A stretch of 28,262 nt of DNA from CAYYHA01 sp964471535 (GCA_964471535.1 CAYYHA010000034.1:1-28262), one strand, 5' to 3'. Shown: positions 1 to 8,896, numbered from the stretch's first letter. Made by a program: numbers and translations. Notes: generated by a model not told the origin, from the sequence alone.

Positions 1-2043
1 ACGGTTGCGGGCCGCATCGACTTTGCGCCAGCGAGCATCGACCTGCGCGTCGATGCGCCACAGATCGCGCTGGCGGCGCTTCCCGGGATTGCAGGCTCGG
101 AGCTCGGCTTGAGCGGAGCCGGGCGAGCTTCCCTCGAGGTTTCGGGGATGCTTCCCTGGCCCGCTGGCGTGCGGGGACGCATCGCCCTCCGGGACCTGGC
201 AATGCGCGGTCAGACCCTGGGGACGGGCGAGCTGGCCGCAACCTTAGTCCCCCGGGACGAGACCCACTTTGGAGTGCGGGCCGATGCCTTTGGAAGCATC
301 ACTGCCCGGGCCATCGCGGCCACGGCACCGCAGCTCGAGATCGAGGGAGAGGCGAAGCTTCGCGGGGCGCGTCTCGCCCGGCTCTGGCCCCTGCCGCGCG
401 AGTACGAGGTGGACGTGGCGGGCAGCGGCAGTGTTCGCTACCACCTTCGCCTCGGCCAGGGCGACGGCGCCGGCGCGGAGGAGGTATCGGCCGAGCTGCC
501 CGAGCTGGCCGTGGTCGTAGGGAAGCGACGCCTCGTGGCCCGGGAGCCGCTCCGCGTGTCGTGGGATGGGGAGCGCCTTCACCTCGAGTCGGTGCACCTC
601 GCCGGTGAGGACGGTGAGGTGCGGGCCCGGGGCACCCTGGGCCGGAGCCTCGCCCTGGGCGCGGGGGGGCGCCTCGAGCTGGGGCTCGTCGCGCCGCTGC
701 TTCCGTCCATCGCGCGGGCCCGAGGGGTCGTTGCCTTCGATGTGCAGGTGGGCGGCACCCTCGAATCCCCGAGCTTCGACGGGGGCGTCCGTCTCGTCGA
801 ACCGGTGTCCCTGCGGCCGCGGAGCCTCTTCCGGAGCATCGCCTTGTCGCGCGCCAACCTTCGCTTCGAGGGGCGCACGCTGCGCCTGTCCGAGCTTCTC
901 GGAGAGCTCGACGGCGGGCCCTTTGCCGCCGAAGGGCGCCTCGAGCTGGACGGCTGGGGGCCTGGGGCCTTCCAGGTCGATCTCGAGGGCCAGAACCTGC
1001 CCTTTCGCACCACCGACCTGGCGCTCGAGCTGAACGCCGACGTGCAGCTAGGCGGGTCGCCGTCTCGGATGAAGGTCAGCGGGGCGGTGGAAGTGGTGCA
1101 GGGACGCTATCTCCCCAAGTTCGAGCTCAACGAGTTCATCGTGCGCATCCGGCGCCCCGATGTCGACGAGCCGCTGGGGGAGCGCTATCCCATCCTGCGG
1201 TCCGTGGATCTCGATGTTGCCGTCTCCAGTGTCGACTCCATGGAGCTCCGAGCGGTCGAGGGGCCCTTCGGGATCGAGCTTGGCTTGGACGCCGACCTAC
1301 ATGTGACCGGAACGGTCGCGGATCCGACCATCGAAGGTCGAGTCTCGGCGAGCCGGGGCGCCATCCGCTTCCCAAAGGCCCGGCTCGACGTCACGCGGGC
1401 CGTGATCGAGTTCGTGCCCAGCCTCGGTCGCGGGGAGACGCCGCTTCTGGACATCCAGGCGGAAGGCGAGGTGGAGCCCCAAGGGAGCCCCGACGCCGTG
1501 CCCTTCCACGTGACGCTCTCCCTCTCCGGTCCCCTCGGCGAGACGCCCCTCGAGCTCTCCAGCGAGCCGCCCCTCGAGGACCAGGAGATCCTGGCACTGC
1601 TCACCCTGGGGATCGCCAACCCCTACGAGGCCCTCGCCGGCAGCACGGGGAGTTCCGCCGACAACCGGTGGCTGGACGCGGGGCTGGTCTTCGCCGGCTC
1701 GCAGCTCGCCGAGCCGCTGACGCGCTTCTTCACCCGCGAGCTCGAACGTCTCCTCAACGTCGAACTCGGTTTGAAGCTCTCCACCGAGATCACCTCGAGT
1801 GCCGTCGCCATCAGCGCGAGCAAGGAGTTGACCCCCCGCCTGCGCCTCGAGGGGACCTGGCGCCAGACCTACGATGCGCAGTCGATCACCAGCGGCCGGG
1901 TGCGCTTCCTCCTCTCCGATCGGCTCTTCCTCGAGGGCTCGGGGGAATCCGTCTCGGGCAGCAGCGCGAGCAACGATCCCACCGCACCAGAGGAAGGCAG
2001 CCGCTCCCGCCTCGAACTCAAGTACAGGTTCTTCGGTGACTGA
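1..2043 (+). CDS. tamB: TamB-like translocation/assembly module protein, C-terminal part (5' end outside window)
   Basis: The frame is open from base 1, so the gene begins upstream of the window and only its last 680 residues are visible. A TTG at 109 is an internal codon, not a likely start. The sequence is a long run of alternating hydrophobic and polar beta strands, as in the AsmA/TamB beta-taco fold. The last ~300 residues carry TamB (DUF490) C-terminal traits: a segment reading LLTLGIANPYEAL near residues 531-543, then FFTRELERLLNVELG, and an amphipathic ending in an aromatic-rich strand (KYRFFGD). Known TamB proteins span the periplasm from an inner-membrane anchor and act with an Omp85 partner in outer-membrane protein assembly or phospholipid transport. 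The next gene is exactly such an Omp85 protein and overlaps by 8 nt, which supports the call. Confidence is high for the family; the exact substrate is unknown. Confidence 0.88.
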   Translation, partial: TVAGRIDFAPASIDLRVDAPQIALAALPGIAGSELGLSGAGRASLEVSGMLPWPAGVRGRIALRDLAMRGQTLGTGELAATLVPRDETHFGVRADAFGSITARAIAATAPQLEIEGEAKLRGARLARLWPLPREYEVDVAGSGSVRYHLRLGQGDGAGAEEVSAELPELAVVVGKRRLVAREPLRVSWDGERLHLESVHLAGEDGEVRARGTLGRSLALGAGGRLELGLVAPLLPSIARARGVVAFDVQVGGTLESPSFDGGVRLVEPVSLRPRSLFRSIALSRANLRFEGRTLRLSELLGELDGGPFAAEGRLELDGWGPGAFQVDLEGQNLPFRTTDLALELNADVQLGGSPSRMKVSGAVEVVQGRYLPKFELNEFIVRIRRPDVDEPLGERYPILRSVDLDVAVSSVDSMELRAVEGPFGIELGLDADLHVTGTVADPTIEGRVSASRGAIRFPKARLDVTRAVIEFVPSLGRGETPLLDIQAEGEVEPQGSPDAVPFHVTLSLSGPLGETPLELSSEPPLEDQEILALLTLGIANPYEALAGSTGSSADNRWLDAGLVFAGSQLAEPLTRFFTRELERLLNVELGLKLSTEITSSAVAISASKELTPRLRLEGTWRQTYDAQSITSGRVRFLLSDRLFLEGSGESVSGSSASNDPTAPEEGSRSRLELKYRFFGD

Positions 2044-5000
2044 GGCCGAACACAGTCGCGCCGGAGCGCGCCCCACCTTGGGCCTGGCGCCACGCCGGAT
2101 CGCCCGGCCCGGCCTCCTGCCGGCTCTTCTCGTTGCTGCGCTGTTGGCCGCCGTGCCCCTCCGCGCCCGCGCGGGGGAGCCGAGCGAGGCGCCGGAGGCC
2201 GCGGCGGGGGGTCAAGCGATGCCGGCATCCCCGGCACCTCCGGCGACGGGCGCGGGTGCGGGTGCGGCACGGCGCGGCGCTGCGGGCCCGCCAGAGACAG
2301 GCGAGGAGGCCTCGCGCTGCCTTTGGGCCGAGCCCGTCGAGGGCCGGCCCACCGAGGTCGAGCTGATCCTGGAGCGCATCCGGTGGCAGGGCTGGAGCGA
2401 GGCCTGCGCGCGCCTGGTGGCCTACCTGCGCCCTGGCCCTCCGCCCTACGACGCCGAGACGGTGGAGGCGAGCGAGCGCCTCCTGAAGGCGACCGGGTAC
2501 TTCGCGGCCGCCCACTGCTCCGTCTCCCCGGGCGGCACCCGGCTCGTGTGCCGGCTGCGCCCGGCACGGATGGTCCGCACGGTGGAGATCGGCGGGCAGA
2601 TTCCCTTTACCGTCCTCGAGGACGACCTGCAGCGGCGGATCTTCCTCCGGCCCGGGAGCATCCTGGAGAACGAGCAGGAGACCCTCGCTCGCCAGAGAAA
2701 ACGCCTCGAGGCGTACATGCGCCGCCAGGGCTTCTTCGGGACGACGGTACGGATGGGAACCGAGCGCGTCGGGGGCGCCGAACCCAACGAAGGGGTGAGG
2801 CTGCGGGCCGAGGTGCGGCCGGGGCGCACCGTTTCGCTGCGGCGCCTGAAGGTGCAGGGTCGAAACCCGATCCCCACCACCGAGCTGGTGGGCTTCCTGG
2901 AGCACAACCAGCTCCTCTGGTTCCTTCCGGCACCGTTTCAACCAGAACGCTTCGAGGAAGATCTGCGCGCCATCGCCGCCTACCTGCAGACCCAGGGCTA
3001 CCCCGAAGCCCGGGTCACCGCGGACTGGGACGTCGACCTGGCGGCCGGGGCCGTGGACGTGACGCTGATCCTCGATCCCGGGCCCCACCTCGAGATGCGT
3101 GTGCAGGGCAACGTGGCGATCGACACGGCGACACTCCTCTCGAAGACGACCTTCGTGGAGTCGGGCGTGGTGGATGCCGTGGCCATCGACGAGTCGGTCG
3201 CGGCGATGCGTGCCCTCTATCAAGAGGCCGGCTACTACGAGGCGTCGGTGGAGGCTGAGGTGGACGAGCCAGGCGAGGACACACTTCGGATCACCTTCGT
3301 CGTGGACGAGGGGCGGCGGGGCCGGGTGGTGGAGACGGTGTTCCGGGGTAACGCCACGTACACCGAGTCGGAGATCGTCGCCGGGCTCGAGGAGTTCATC
3401 ACGACGCCCTCCCTCCTCTTCCCCACGCGCTGGGTGGAGGCCTGGGTGCAGGCGGACGTGCGCGCCATCGAGGCCTTCTACGAGGCGCGGGGCTATGCCG
3501 CGACGAAGGTGCACGCCTCCTACGAGCGCCTCGACGCGGAGGAGACGGAGAGGCGCGAAGGGACGATGGCGCTCGAACTGATCCTCCCCTGGATGCGGTG
3601 GAACGACCGCCTCGAGCTGCAGGTGCCCGACGACCGGTTGCGGGCCGTCTTCGAGATCGAGGAGGGGCCACGGCGCAAGGTCGCCTCCATGACCATGGAG
3701 GGCCTCCCGCCCGAGATTCCCCAAGGAGAGCTGCTCCGGCGCCTGAAGCTGAAGGCCGGGGAGCCTTACGTCCACCGTTACCTGGCGATGGACCGCCGGG
3801 AGCTGCTCACCACGCTGGCAGCCTACGGCTATCCCCGAGCCTACGTGTACCGCGATCTCGACAAGCCGAAACCTTCGGTGGGCGGCCTGGTGCGGATCCA
3901 CTACCGGATCGACCCGGGGCCGAAGGCGAGGTTCGGCGGGGTGCTGGTGCGGGGCAACTTCCGCACCGAGGCCAGCCTCATCGAGGAGCAGCTTCGCCTG
4001 GAACCGGGAGATCCGTTGGACCTGGTGGCCCTCGGTCAGGCGCGGCGCCGTCTCCGTGCGCTCGGGCCCTTCTCCCGCGTCGACCTCACACCGCTCGATC
4101 TGTGGCGCGACGAGGAGGAGGTCTGGCTCCTCGTGGCCTTGCAGGAGCGCGACACGCGCACCGCCGACGCGGTGATCACCGCCTCCACCGACGACGGCTT
4201 GAGCCTCGGGGTGGAGTACCGCGACCGGAACCTCCTAGGGCGGGCCATCCGCCTCGACACGCGCCTGCACCTCGGGCAGGTCTTCGGCACCCTGCACCCG
4301 GCGCTGCGCATCGGCTTTGCCGACTCGGCGGACGCGACCCTCTCGGCTCCGCGGCCCTTCGGTGTTCCCTTCGACATCGAGGGACGCATGTTCTACCGCT
4401 TCCGCAAGACCAAGGCCCTCACCGACGGCCGCCTGGGGGCGGTGCTCGGCGTCTCCCGCCAGCTTCTGCCGCGGACCGTCTGCGATGCCTGTCCCGATCT
4501 GTCTTCCTCGCTCCGCTTCGCTCTCAACGCGTCGGAGTTCGACGACCGCACCCGGCGCTTCGCCGCCTTCGAGCGCGGTTTCACGGGGGGACAGGCGAAT
4601 GTGGGCCGCTTCATCGCCTCTCTGAGTGCCGACCGCCGCGACTCCTTCGTGGACCCTCGGAGCGGCTATGCGGCGTCGCTTCGCCTCGAGCTCGCCCACG
4701 ATGCTCTGGTCCCGGGGCGGGGGCACACCTTCTGGCGCGCGGTGCTGGACGCGGAGAGCTACACCCTGCTCGGCGTCCCCTTCGAACGTCCCCTCGAGGA
4801 GGGAAGGAAGCTCGGCGGACCGCTGGTGCTCGCCCTCGCCGCCACCTACGGCGCCTCCCGGCCCTGGGGCGATTCGATCTACATCCCCGCGAGCGAATCC
4901 TTCTTCTACGGGGGTGACTTCAGCCTGCGGGGTATGGACCTGAAGGGGGTGGGGCCGGGGGAATACCTCCTCCTGGGACACGCGGAGCTGCGCTGGTACC

Positions 5001-5254
5001 TGCTCCAGAACATCGGGATCGGCACCTTGCAGCTGGCGGCCTTCGCCGATCTCGGCACGCTCGCCGACAACCCCGAGGGGCTCTTCGCCGAGACGACCGT
5101 GACCACCGGCCCCATCCTTCGCTACGTCACGCCGGTGGGGCCGCTCGCGCTGACCTGGGCCTACCCGGTGCTGCGTCCCCCGTCATTGGCCAGCGGGGAA
5201 CCCCCGCTGCCCCGCCTCGGCAAGATCCACGTCACCTTCGGCTACAGCTTCTGA
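2036..5254 (+). CDS. tamA: Omp85/TamA-like outer-membrane protein with about seven POTRA repeats
   Basis: This encodes a 1072-residue outer-membrane protein of the BamA/TamA (Omp85) family. I chose the GTG at 2036, inside GTGACTGA, where it overlaps the TamB stop. It places a hydrophobic signal segment (PGLLPALLVAALLAAVPLRA) near the N terminus; an upstream ATG at 1874 would only add residues read out of frame from TamB. After a Pro/Ala-rich linker, POTRA-like units begin near residues 105, 178, 266, 351, 429, 546 and 630, several with a VxGN or VRGN turn (MRVQGN, VFRGN, VLVRGN). The rest, from about 705, is a 16-strand-type barrel with the loop-6-like GGDFSLRGM and a C-terminal Phe (FGYSF). 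TamA usually has three POTRAs and BamA five, so this one is larger. The tamB neighbour favours a TamA-like role, but BamA function cannot be excluded. Confidence 0.9.
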   Translation: MTEAEHSRAGARPTLGLAPRRIARPGLLPALLVAALLAAVPLRARAGEPSEAPEAAAGGQAMPASPAPPATGAGAGAARRGAAGPPETGEEASRCLWAEPVEGRPTEVELILERIRWQGWSEACARLVAYLRPGPPPYDAETVEASERLLKATGYFAAAHCSVSPGGTRLVCRLRPARMVRTVEIGGQIPFTVLEDDLQRRIFLRPGSILENEQETLARQRKRLEAYMRRQGFFGTTVRMGTERVGGAEPNEGVRLRAEVRPGRTVSLRRLKVQGRNPIPTTELVGFLEHNQLLWFLPAPFQPERFEEDLRAIAAYLQTQGYPEARVTADWDVDLAAGAVDVTLILDPGPHLEMRVQGNVAIDTATLLSKTTFVESGVVDAVAIDESVAAMRALYQEAGYYEASVEAEVDEPGEDTLRITFVVDEGRRGRVVETVFRGNATYTESEIVAGLEEFITTPSLLFPTRWVEAWVQADVRAIEAFYEARGYAATKVHASYERLDAEETERREGTMALELILPWMRWNDRLELQVPDDRLRAVFEIEEGPRRKVASMTMEGLPPEIPQGELLRRLKLKAGEPYVHRYLAMDRRELLTTLAAYGYPRAYVYRDLDKPKPSVGGLVRIHYRIDPGPKARFGGVLVRGNFRTEASLIEEQLRLEPGDPLDLVALGQARRRLRALGPFSRVDLTPLDLWRDEEEVWLLVALQERDTRTADAVITASTDDGLSLGVEYRDRNLLGRAIRLDTRLHLGQVFGTLHPALRIGFADSADATLSAPRPFGVPFDIEGRMFYRFRKTKALTDGRLGAVLGVSRQLLPRTVCDACPDLSSSLRFALNASEFDDRTRRFAAFERGFTGGQANVGRFIASLSADRRDSFVDPRSGYAASLRLELAHDALVPGRGHTFWRAVLDAESYTLLGVPFERPLEEGRKLGGPLVLALAATYGASRPWGDSIYIPASESFFYGGDFSLRGMDLKGVGPGEYLLLGHAELRWYLLQNIGIGTLQLAAFADLGTLADNPEGLFAETTVTTGPILRYVTPVGPLALTWAYPVLRPPSLASGEPPLPRLGKIHVTFGYSF

Positions 5255-5316
5255 CCTCGTGCGGAAGCCCCGCGCGGTGGGGGCCGCGGGCGGAAGGCGC
5301 CAGGCCGCGGCGGCGT

Positions 5317-5322
5317 TAGAAT
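5317..5322 (+). promoter_or_regulatory. TAGAAT -10 element just upstream of the TPR gene
   Basis: TAGAAT matches the sigma-70 -10 consensus at five of six positions and ends seven bases before the ATG at 5330. Transcription would therefore start at or next to the A of that ATG, giving a leaderless message. No convincing -35 hexamer is seen 17 bp upstream. No Shine-Dalgarno sits at a normal distance; GGGAG is only two bases from the ATG. Confidence 0.4.
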
Positions 5323-5329
5323 GGGAGCC

Positions 5330-7114
5330 ATGCAGCGCGCTCTGCTCCTGGCCATCGGCGCGCTCGTCGCGGCGCAGCGCGGGCCCGCGGCGGCGCGGCG
5401 TGCTCCCGTCGACCCGGAGGCCATCCGGGAGGCGCTGCGCCAGCCCGCGGGCACGCGCCGCTACGTGAGCAGCCGCGCCTACCTGCACTACCTCGAGGGC
5501 ACGCTCGCCCTCGAGGCCGGCGACTTCGGCCGCGCCGAGTCGGAGCTGACCGAGGCGCTGATCCACGATCCCGACTCGGTGGAGGTCCGGCTGGCGCTCG
5601 CGCGGGCCCAGTGGCTCCGCGGGCGCCAGGCGCAGGCACGGGCCAACGCCCGGCAGGTGGTCGAGGAGGCACCGGACTACGTGGCAGGCCTGCGCTTCTG
5701 GGCCGAAATCCTCCGTCTCGACGGGGACGCAGCCGGTGCGGGGAAGGTGCTCGAGCGGGTGATCCGGCTTGCGGGTCCCGATCCCGAGACGGTCTCGCTC
5801 CTGACGCGGATCTACCTCGATGCCGGGCAGGTCAGGCGCGCCTGGCGCCTCCACGAGCGTCTGGCCCGCGAGAAAGAGGCGCCGGCGGAGCACTGGGTGG
5901 ACCTTGCCCGCGGCCTCGATCGACGCGGGGACCTCGAGGGGGCGCGCAGGGCCGTTGCCCGCGCGCTGGCCGCCGATCCCAACTCGGGGCATGCGCACGA
6001 GTACAGGGGCCGGCTCTGCGCGCGGGTGGGGGACGTGGACTGCGCCTTCGAGGCCTACCGCCGGGCCGTCGAGCTCGAGCCGGAGCGCGCCGGGCTGCTC
6101 CTCGATGCGGCGAGGCTCCTCGCCGGCGCGGGGCGAACCCAGGCGGCCTTTGCCGCCGAGGAACTGGCCCTGGCCGCCGACCCCGACTCCGCCGCCCTGC
6201 GGGCGGAGGCGGCCCGGCTCGCCATGGCCCGGGACGATGTGGAGGTCGCGGCACGGCGGCTCGACGCGGCCCTGCGCCTCGACCCGCACAACGACGAGGC
6301 ACGCTTCTACCGCGCCTGGCTGGCGGAGGAGGCAGGAGACTTCGATGCCGCCGCTCGGGACTACGCGCAGGTGCGGGGGCCGCGCTACCGGGACGAGGCG
6401 CGGGTCCGCCTCGCGGTGGTCTGGGCGCAGCAGGGGCGAAGCGCAGAGGCGCTGGCGGAACTCGAGCGCCTGGCTGCCGAGCGTCCGCAGGATGGCCGGG
6501 TGGGCCTCGCGCTCGCAGCCGCGAAGGCCGAGGTGCTCGAGGCGAAGGGCGATCTTCCCGGGGCCATCGAGGCGCTGCAGGCGGCGCTGCCAAAGGCCGG
6601 TCCGGCCCGCGGGATGCTCCTCTACCGCCTCGCCACCCTCCTCGACGAAGCGGGACGGGAGGGGGAAGCCCTCGAGCGGATGCAGGAGGTGCTCGAGAGT
6701 GACCCCCGCCATGCGGGGGCACTCAACTACGTGGGGTACCGGTACGCCGAGCAGGGGATCCGCCTCGGGGAGGCGGAGCGGCTCGTACGCCGCGCCCTCG
6801 CCGTGGAGCCGGACAACGGGTACATCGTCGACTCGCTGGGGTGGGTGCTCTTCCGCCAGGGGCGCCTGGCGGAGGCGCTGGAGACGCTCGAACGGGCGGC
6901 GCGGCTCCTGCCCGAGCATCCGGTCGTCCTCGGCCACCTCGGCGAGGTGCTCGCGGCAGCCGGTCGGCGCACCCGCGCCGCGCGGGTGCTCCGCCGCGCC
7001 CTCGACGCCGTCGAGGCGGGGAAGGGTGAGGCCCCCCCGGAGCTCCGTAGCCACCTCCAATCGCTGCTCGAAGGGCTCGGGCCTCGCCCGGCCCGGCGGG
7101 CGCGATCGCCCTGA
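5330..7114 (+). CDS. Tetratricopeptide-repeat protein with N-terminal signal-like segment
   Basis: A 594-residue protein made almost entirely of about 15 TPR-type helical hairpins, very rich in Ala, Arg, Glu and Leu. It begins with a short hydrophobic segment (MQRALLLAIGALVAA) that may be a signal peptide, followed by Ala/Arg-rich sequence, so export to the periplasm is likely but not certain. The best-conserved repeats are C-terminal, for example residues ~466-540, with NYVGYRYAEQG, DNGYIVDSLGWVLFRQG and HPVVLGHLGEVL. This NYxGY...DSLGW pattern is common in long bacterial TPR proteins. TPR arrays mediate protein-protein contacts; no enzymatic domain is seen. The ATG at 5321 is in frame and three codons earlier, but 5330 gives the cleaner signal segment and fits the leaderless promoter. 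It lies 75 bp after the Omp85 gene and may serve envelope assembly; the partner is unknown. Confidence 0.85.
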   Translation: MQRALLLAIGALVAAQRGPAAARRAPVDPEAIREALRQPAGTRRYVSSRAYLHYLEGTLALEAGDFGRAESELTEALIHDPDSVEVRLALARAQWLRGRQAQARANARQVVEEAPDYVAGLRFWAEILRLDGDAAGAGKVLERVIRLAGPDPETVSLLTRIYLDAGQVRRAWRLHERLAREKEAPAEHWVDLARGLDRRGDLEGARRAVARALAADPNSGHAHEYRGRLCARVGDVDCAFEAYRRAVELEPERAGLLLDAARLLAGAGRTQAAFAAEELALAADPDSAALRAEAARLAMARDDVEVAARRLDAALRLDPHNDEARFYRAWLAEEAGDFDAAARDYAQVRGPRYRDEARVRLAVVWAQQGRSAEALAELERLAAERPQDGRVGLALAAAKAEVLEAKGDLPGAIEALQAALPKAGPARGMLLYRLATLLDEAGREGEALERMQEVLESDPRHAGALNYVGYRYAEQGIRLGEAERLVRRALAVEPDNGYIVDSLGWVLFRQGRLAEALETLERAARLLPEHPVVLGHLGEVLAAAGRRTRAARVLRRALDAVEAGKGEAPPELRSHLQSLLEGLGPRPARRARSP

Positions 7115-7236
7115 TTCAGATGCGGGCGCAGCCTCCGCCAGCGCCGGCCCCGCGCCGCGCTGGGCGCGACCGGGCCACCGGCCACGGCGCCCGCCGGAAG
7201 ACGCCCGCACAGCGGCCTCGCTCATGTGCCGCGGCG

Positions 7237-7265
7237 TTGACGCGGGGTGGAGAGGGCCGTAAACC
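7237..7265 (+). promoter_or_regulatory. Sigma-70-type promoter for tRNA-Leu and tig
   Basis: TTGACG (7237-7242) and TAAACC (7260-7265) are separated by exactly 17 bp. The predicted start near 7272 lies about 13 bases before the tRNA, a usual 5' leader length. This is the best -35/-10 pair in the window. Because only 16 bases separate the tRNA from tig, it probably also transcribes tig. Confidence 0.65.
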
Positions 7266-7284
7266 TCCCCGTCTGCTTGAGCCT

Positions 7285-7369
7285 GCGAGCGTGGCGGAAC
7301 TGGTAGACGCGCCGGACTTAGAATCCGGTGGGTGATCCCGTGGGGGTTCGAGTCCCTCCGCTCGCACCA
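7285..7369 (+). tRNA. tRNA-Leu (anticodon UAG), CCA encoded
   Basis: The 85-nt sequence folds as a class II tRNA. The acceptor stem pairs GCGAGCG (7285-7291) with CGCTCGC (7359-7365), followed by discriminator A and an encoded CCA (7367-7369). The anticodon stem CCGGA/TCCGG (7312-7316/7324-7328) closes the loop CTTAGAA, giving anticodon TAG (7319-7321), which reads CUA and other CUN leucine codons. A variable arm with TGGGTGATCCCG follows, and the T-arm contains GGTTCGAGTCC. It sits directly upstream of tig, and the tRNA 3' end lies 16 nt from the tig start codon, so tRNA processing would generate the 5' end of the tig message if they share a transcript. Confidence 0.97.
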
Positions 7370-7385
7370 TCCCCAAGGAACGAAG

Positions 7386-8843
7386 ATGAGCGAGATGAAG
7401 GTCGACGTCGAAGAACTCTCCCCCATTCTCCGCCGCGTCTCCGTCGAGGTGCCCGCCGCGCGAGTGGATGCAGCCCTGGACCGCGCGTACCGAGCCGTCG
7501 GCAAGCGCGCGCGCATCCGCGGCTTTCGTCCCGGGAAGGTACCGCGCCGGATCCTCGAGCAGCACTACGGGCGGCAGCTCGCCCACGACGTCGCCGAGGA
7601 CCTGGTCCGCGAGACCTTCTTCGAGGCTGCCGAGCAGCAGGGGGTGCGACCGGTGGGCCCGCCGCGGGTCGAGGACCACCTCCACGTCCATCCCGGCAAG
7701 GCCTTCAGCTACTCGGCGAAGGTCGAGGTGCTCCCCGAAGTGAAGGTGAGTGCGTACCAGGGCTTCGAACTCCGTGCGCCGCGCGTGGAGGTGAAGCAGG
7801 AGGAGATCGACGCGACCCTCGAAGATCTCGCGGAGCGCATGGCACAGCTCGTGCCGGTGGAGGATCGTGACGTCGTGGAGGAGGGGGACTACGTCGTCTG
7901 CGACGTGGCGGCCACCCTCGATGGTGCCCCCTTCGAGGCAGGCAGCGGCGAGGGCATGACGCTCCGTGCCGAGCCGGGCGAGATCACCGGCGGTGCCGTG
8001 CCCGAGGCCATCGGAAAGAAGAAGCGCGAATCCTTCGAGGTCGAGAGCACCTTGCCCGAGGATCACCCCAATGAGGAGGCGGCGGGGAAGACCCTGCACT
8101 TCACCGTGACCATCCGCGAGATCAAGCGGAAGGAGGTGCCGCCCATCGACGACGAGCTGGCGCAGGATCTGGGGGAAGAGGGCATCGACTCGCTGCTCGC
8201 CCTCCGCGGGGACATCCGAGAGAAGCTCAAGAAGCGCCGTGAGGAGGAGCGACGGAGCGTTCTCCGCGAGGCCATCGTCGACCAGCTGATCGAGAAGAAC
8301 CCCATCGAGGTTCCGCCGGCGATGGTGCAGCGGGGTGTCGAGGCCTTGCTGCGGCCCATGCTGATGCAGCTCGCCATGCAGGGTCTCGACCCCAGCCAGC
8401 TGCCTCGGGAGACCTTCGAGTCCCTGGCCCGGGAGAGCCGGCCGCGGGCGGAACGCATGGTCAAGGCCTCGCTGCTCCTCGAGGCGGTGGCGAAGGCCGA
8501 GGGGATCGAGGTGAGCGACGAGGCGCTGAAGGCCCACCTCGCCGAGCGTGCCGAGCGGGAGGGCGTCCCGGTGGAGAAGCTCGAGGCGAAGCTGAAGCGG
8601 GAGGACGAGAAGCTCGAGGGCCTGCGCCGGCAGCTCCTCGAGGATCGGGTCTTCGACTTCATCCTCGAGCACAGCGAGATCACCGAGGTCGATCCCGAGG
8701 AATTCGCCGAGGGGCGCAAGGCAGGCGAGACGAGCGAGACAGGTGAGGGGGGAGACGCCTCGGCCGAGCCGCCGCCGGCGCAGCCCGAGGACGGCGGGGC
8801 GACGACGGCCGATGCCGAGGCGGCGGAGGGGAACAAAGGGTGA
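7386..8843 (+). CDS. tig: Trigger factor, ribosome-associated chaperone and peptidyl-prolyl isomerase
   Basis: This encodes a 485-residue trigger factor, which binds the large ribosomal subunit near the exit tunnel and shields nascent chains. The N-terminal ribosome-binding domain holds the signature GFRPGK at residues 46-51. An FKBP-type PPIase domain follows (about 155-245), including GDYVVCDVAATLDG and FTVTIREIKRKEVPP. The C-terminal helical chaperone domain runs to about residue 435. A poorly structured Glu/Ala/Gly/Pro-rich tail of some 45 residues makes it longer than the 432-residue E. coli protein. The ATG at 7386 follows AAGGAACGAAG and gives the typical start MSEMKVDVEEL; an in-frame ATG at 7332 lies inside the tRNA and is not credible. 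The downstream genes clpP, clpX and lon form the classic folding and degradation cluster. Confidence 0.97.
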   Translation: MSEMKVDVEELSPILRRVSVEVPAARVDAALDRAYRAVGKRARIRGFRPGKVPRRILEQHYGRQLAHDVAEDLVRETFFEAAEQQGVRPVGPPRVEDHLHVHPGKAFSYSAKVEVLPEVKVSAYQGFELRAPRVEVKQEEIDATLEDLAERMAQLVPVEDRDVVEEGDYVVCDVAATLDGAPFEAGSGEGMTLRAEPGEITGGAVPEAIGKKKRESFEVESTLPEDHPNEEAAGKTLHFTVTIREIKRKEVPPIDDELAQDLGEEGIDSLLALRGDIREKLKKRREEERRSVLREAIVDQLIEKNPIEVPPAMVQRGVEALLRPMLMQLAMQGLDPSQLPRETFESLARESRPRAERMVKASLLLEAVAKAEGIEVSDEALKAHLAERAEREGVPVEKLEAKLKREDEKLEGLRRQLLEDRVFDFILEHSEITEVDPEEFAEGRKAGETSETGEGGDASAEPPPAQPEDGGATTADAEAAEGNKG

Positions 8844-8896
8844 CCCGTCCACCGTTGAGACTTTGCCCGGATTCGGGGAAGAAGAACGCAGTGGGT

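Noticed and set aside
1874..2035. Upstream ATG extension of the Omp85 gene
   Set aside because: The added 54 residues are read from the tamB frame-shifted sequence and would bury the signal peptide; the GTG at 2036 is better.
7305..7326. TAGAC and TTAGAAT inside the tRNA-Leu gene as -10 elements
   Set aside because: These are the conserved D-arm and anticodon-loop bases of the tRNA.
7332..7385. Upstream in-frame ATG for tig
   Set aside because: It lies inside the tRNA gene. The ATG at 7386 has a ribosome-binding site and the standard family N terminus.
5183..7516. A 777-codon minus-strand frame opposite the TPR gene, crossing the tRNA
   Set aside because: It overlaps a clear TPR gene and a certain tRNA, and has no domain or ribosome-binding support.
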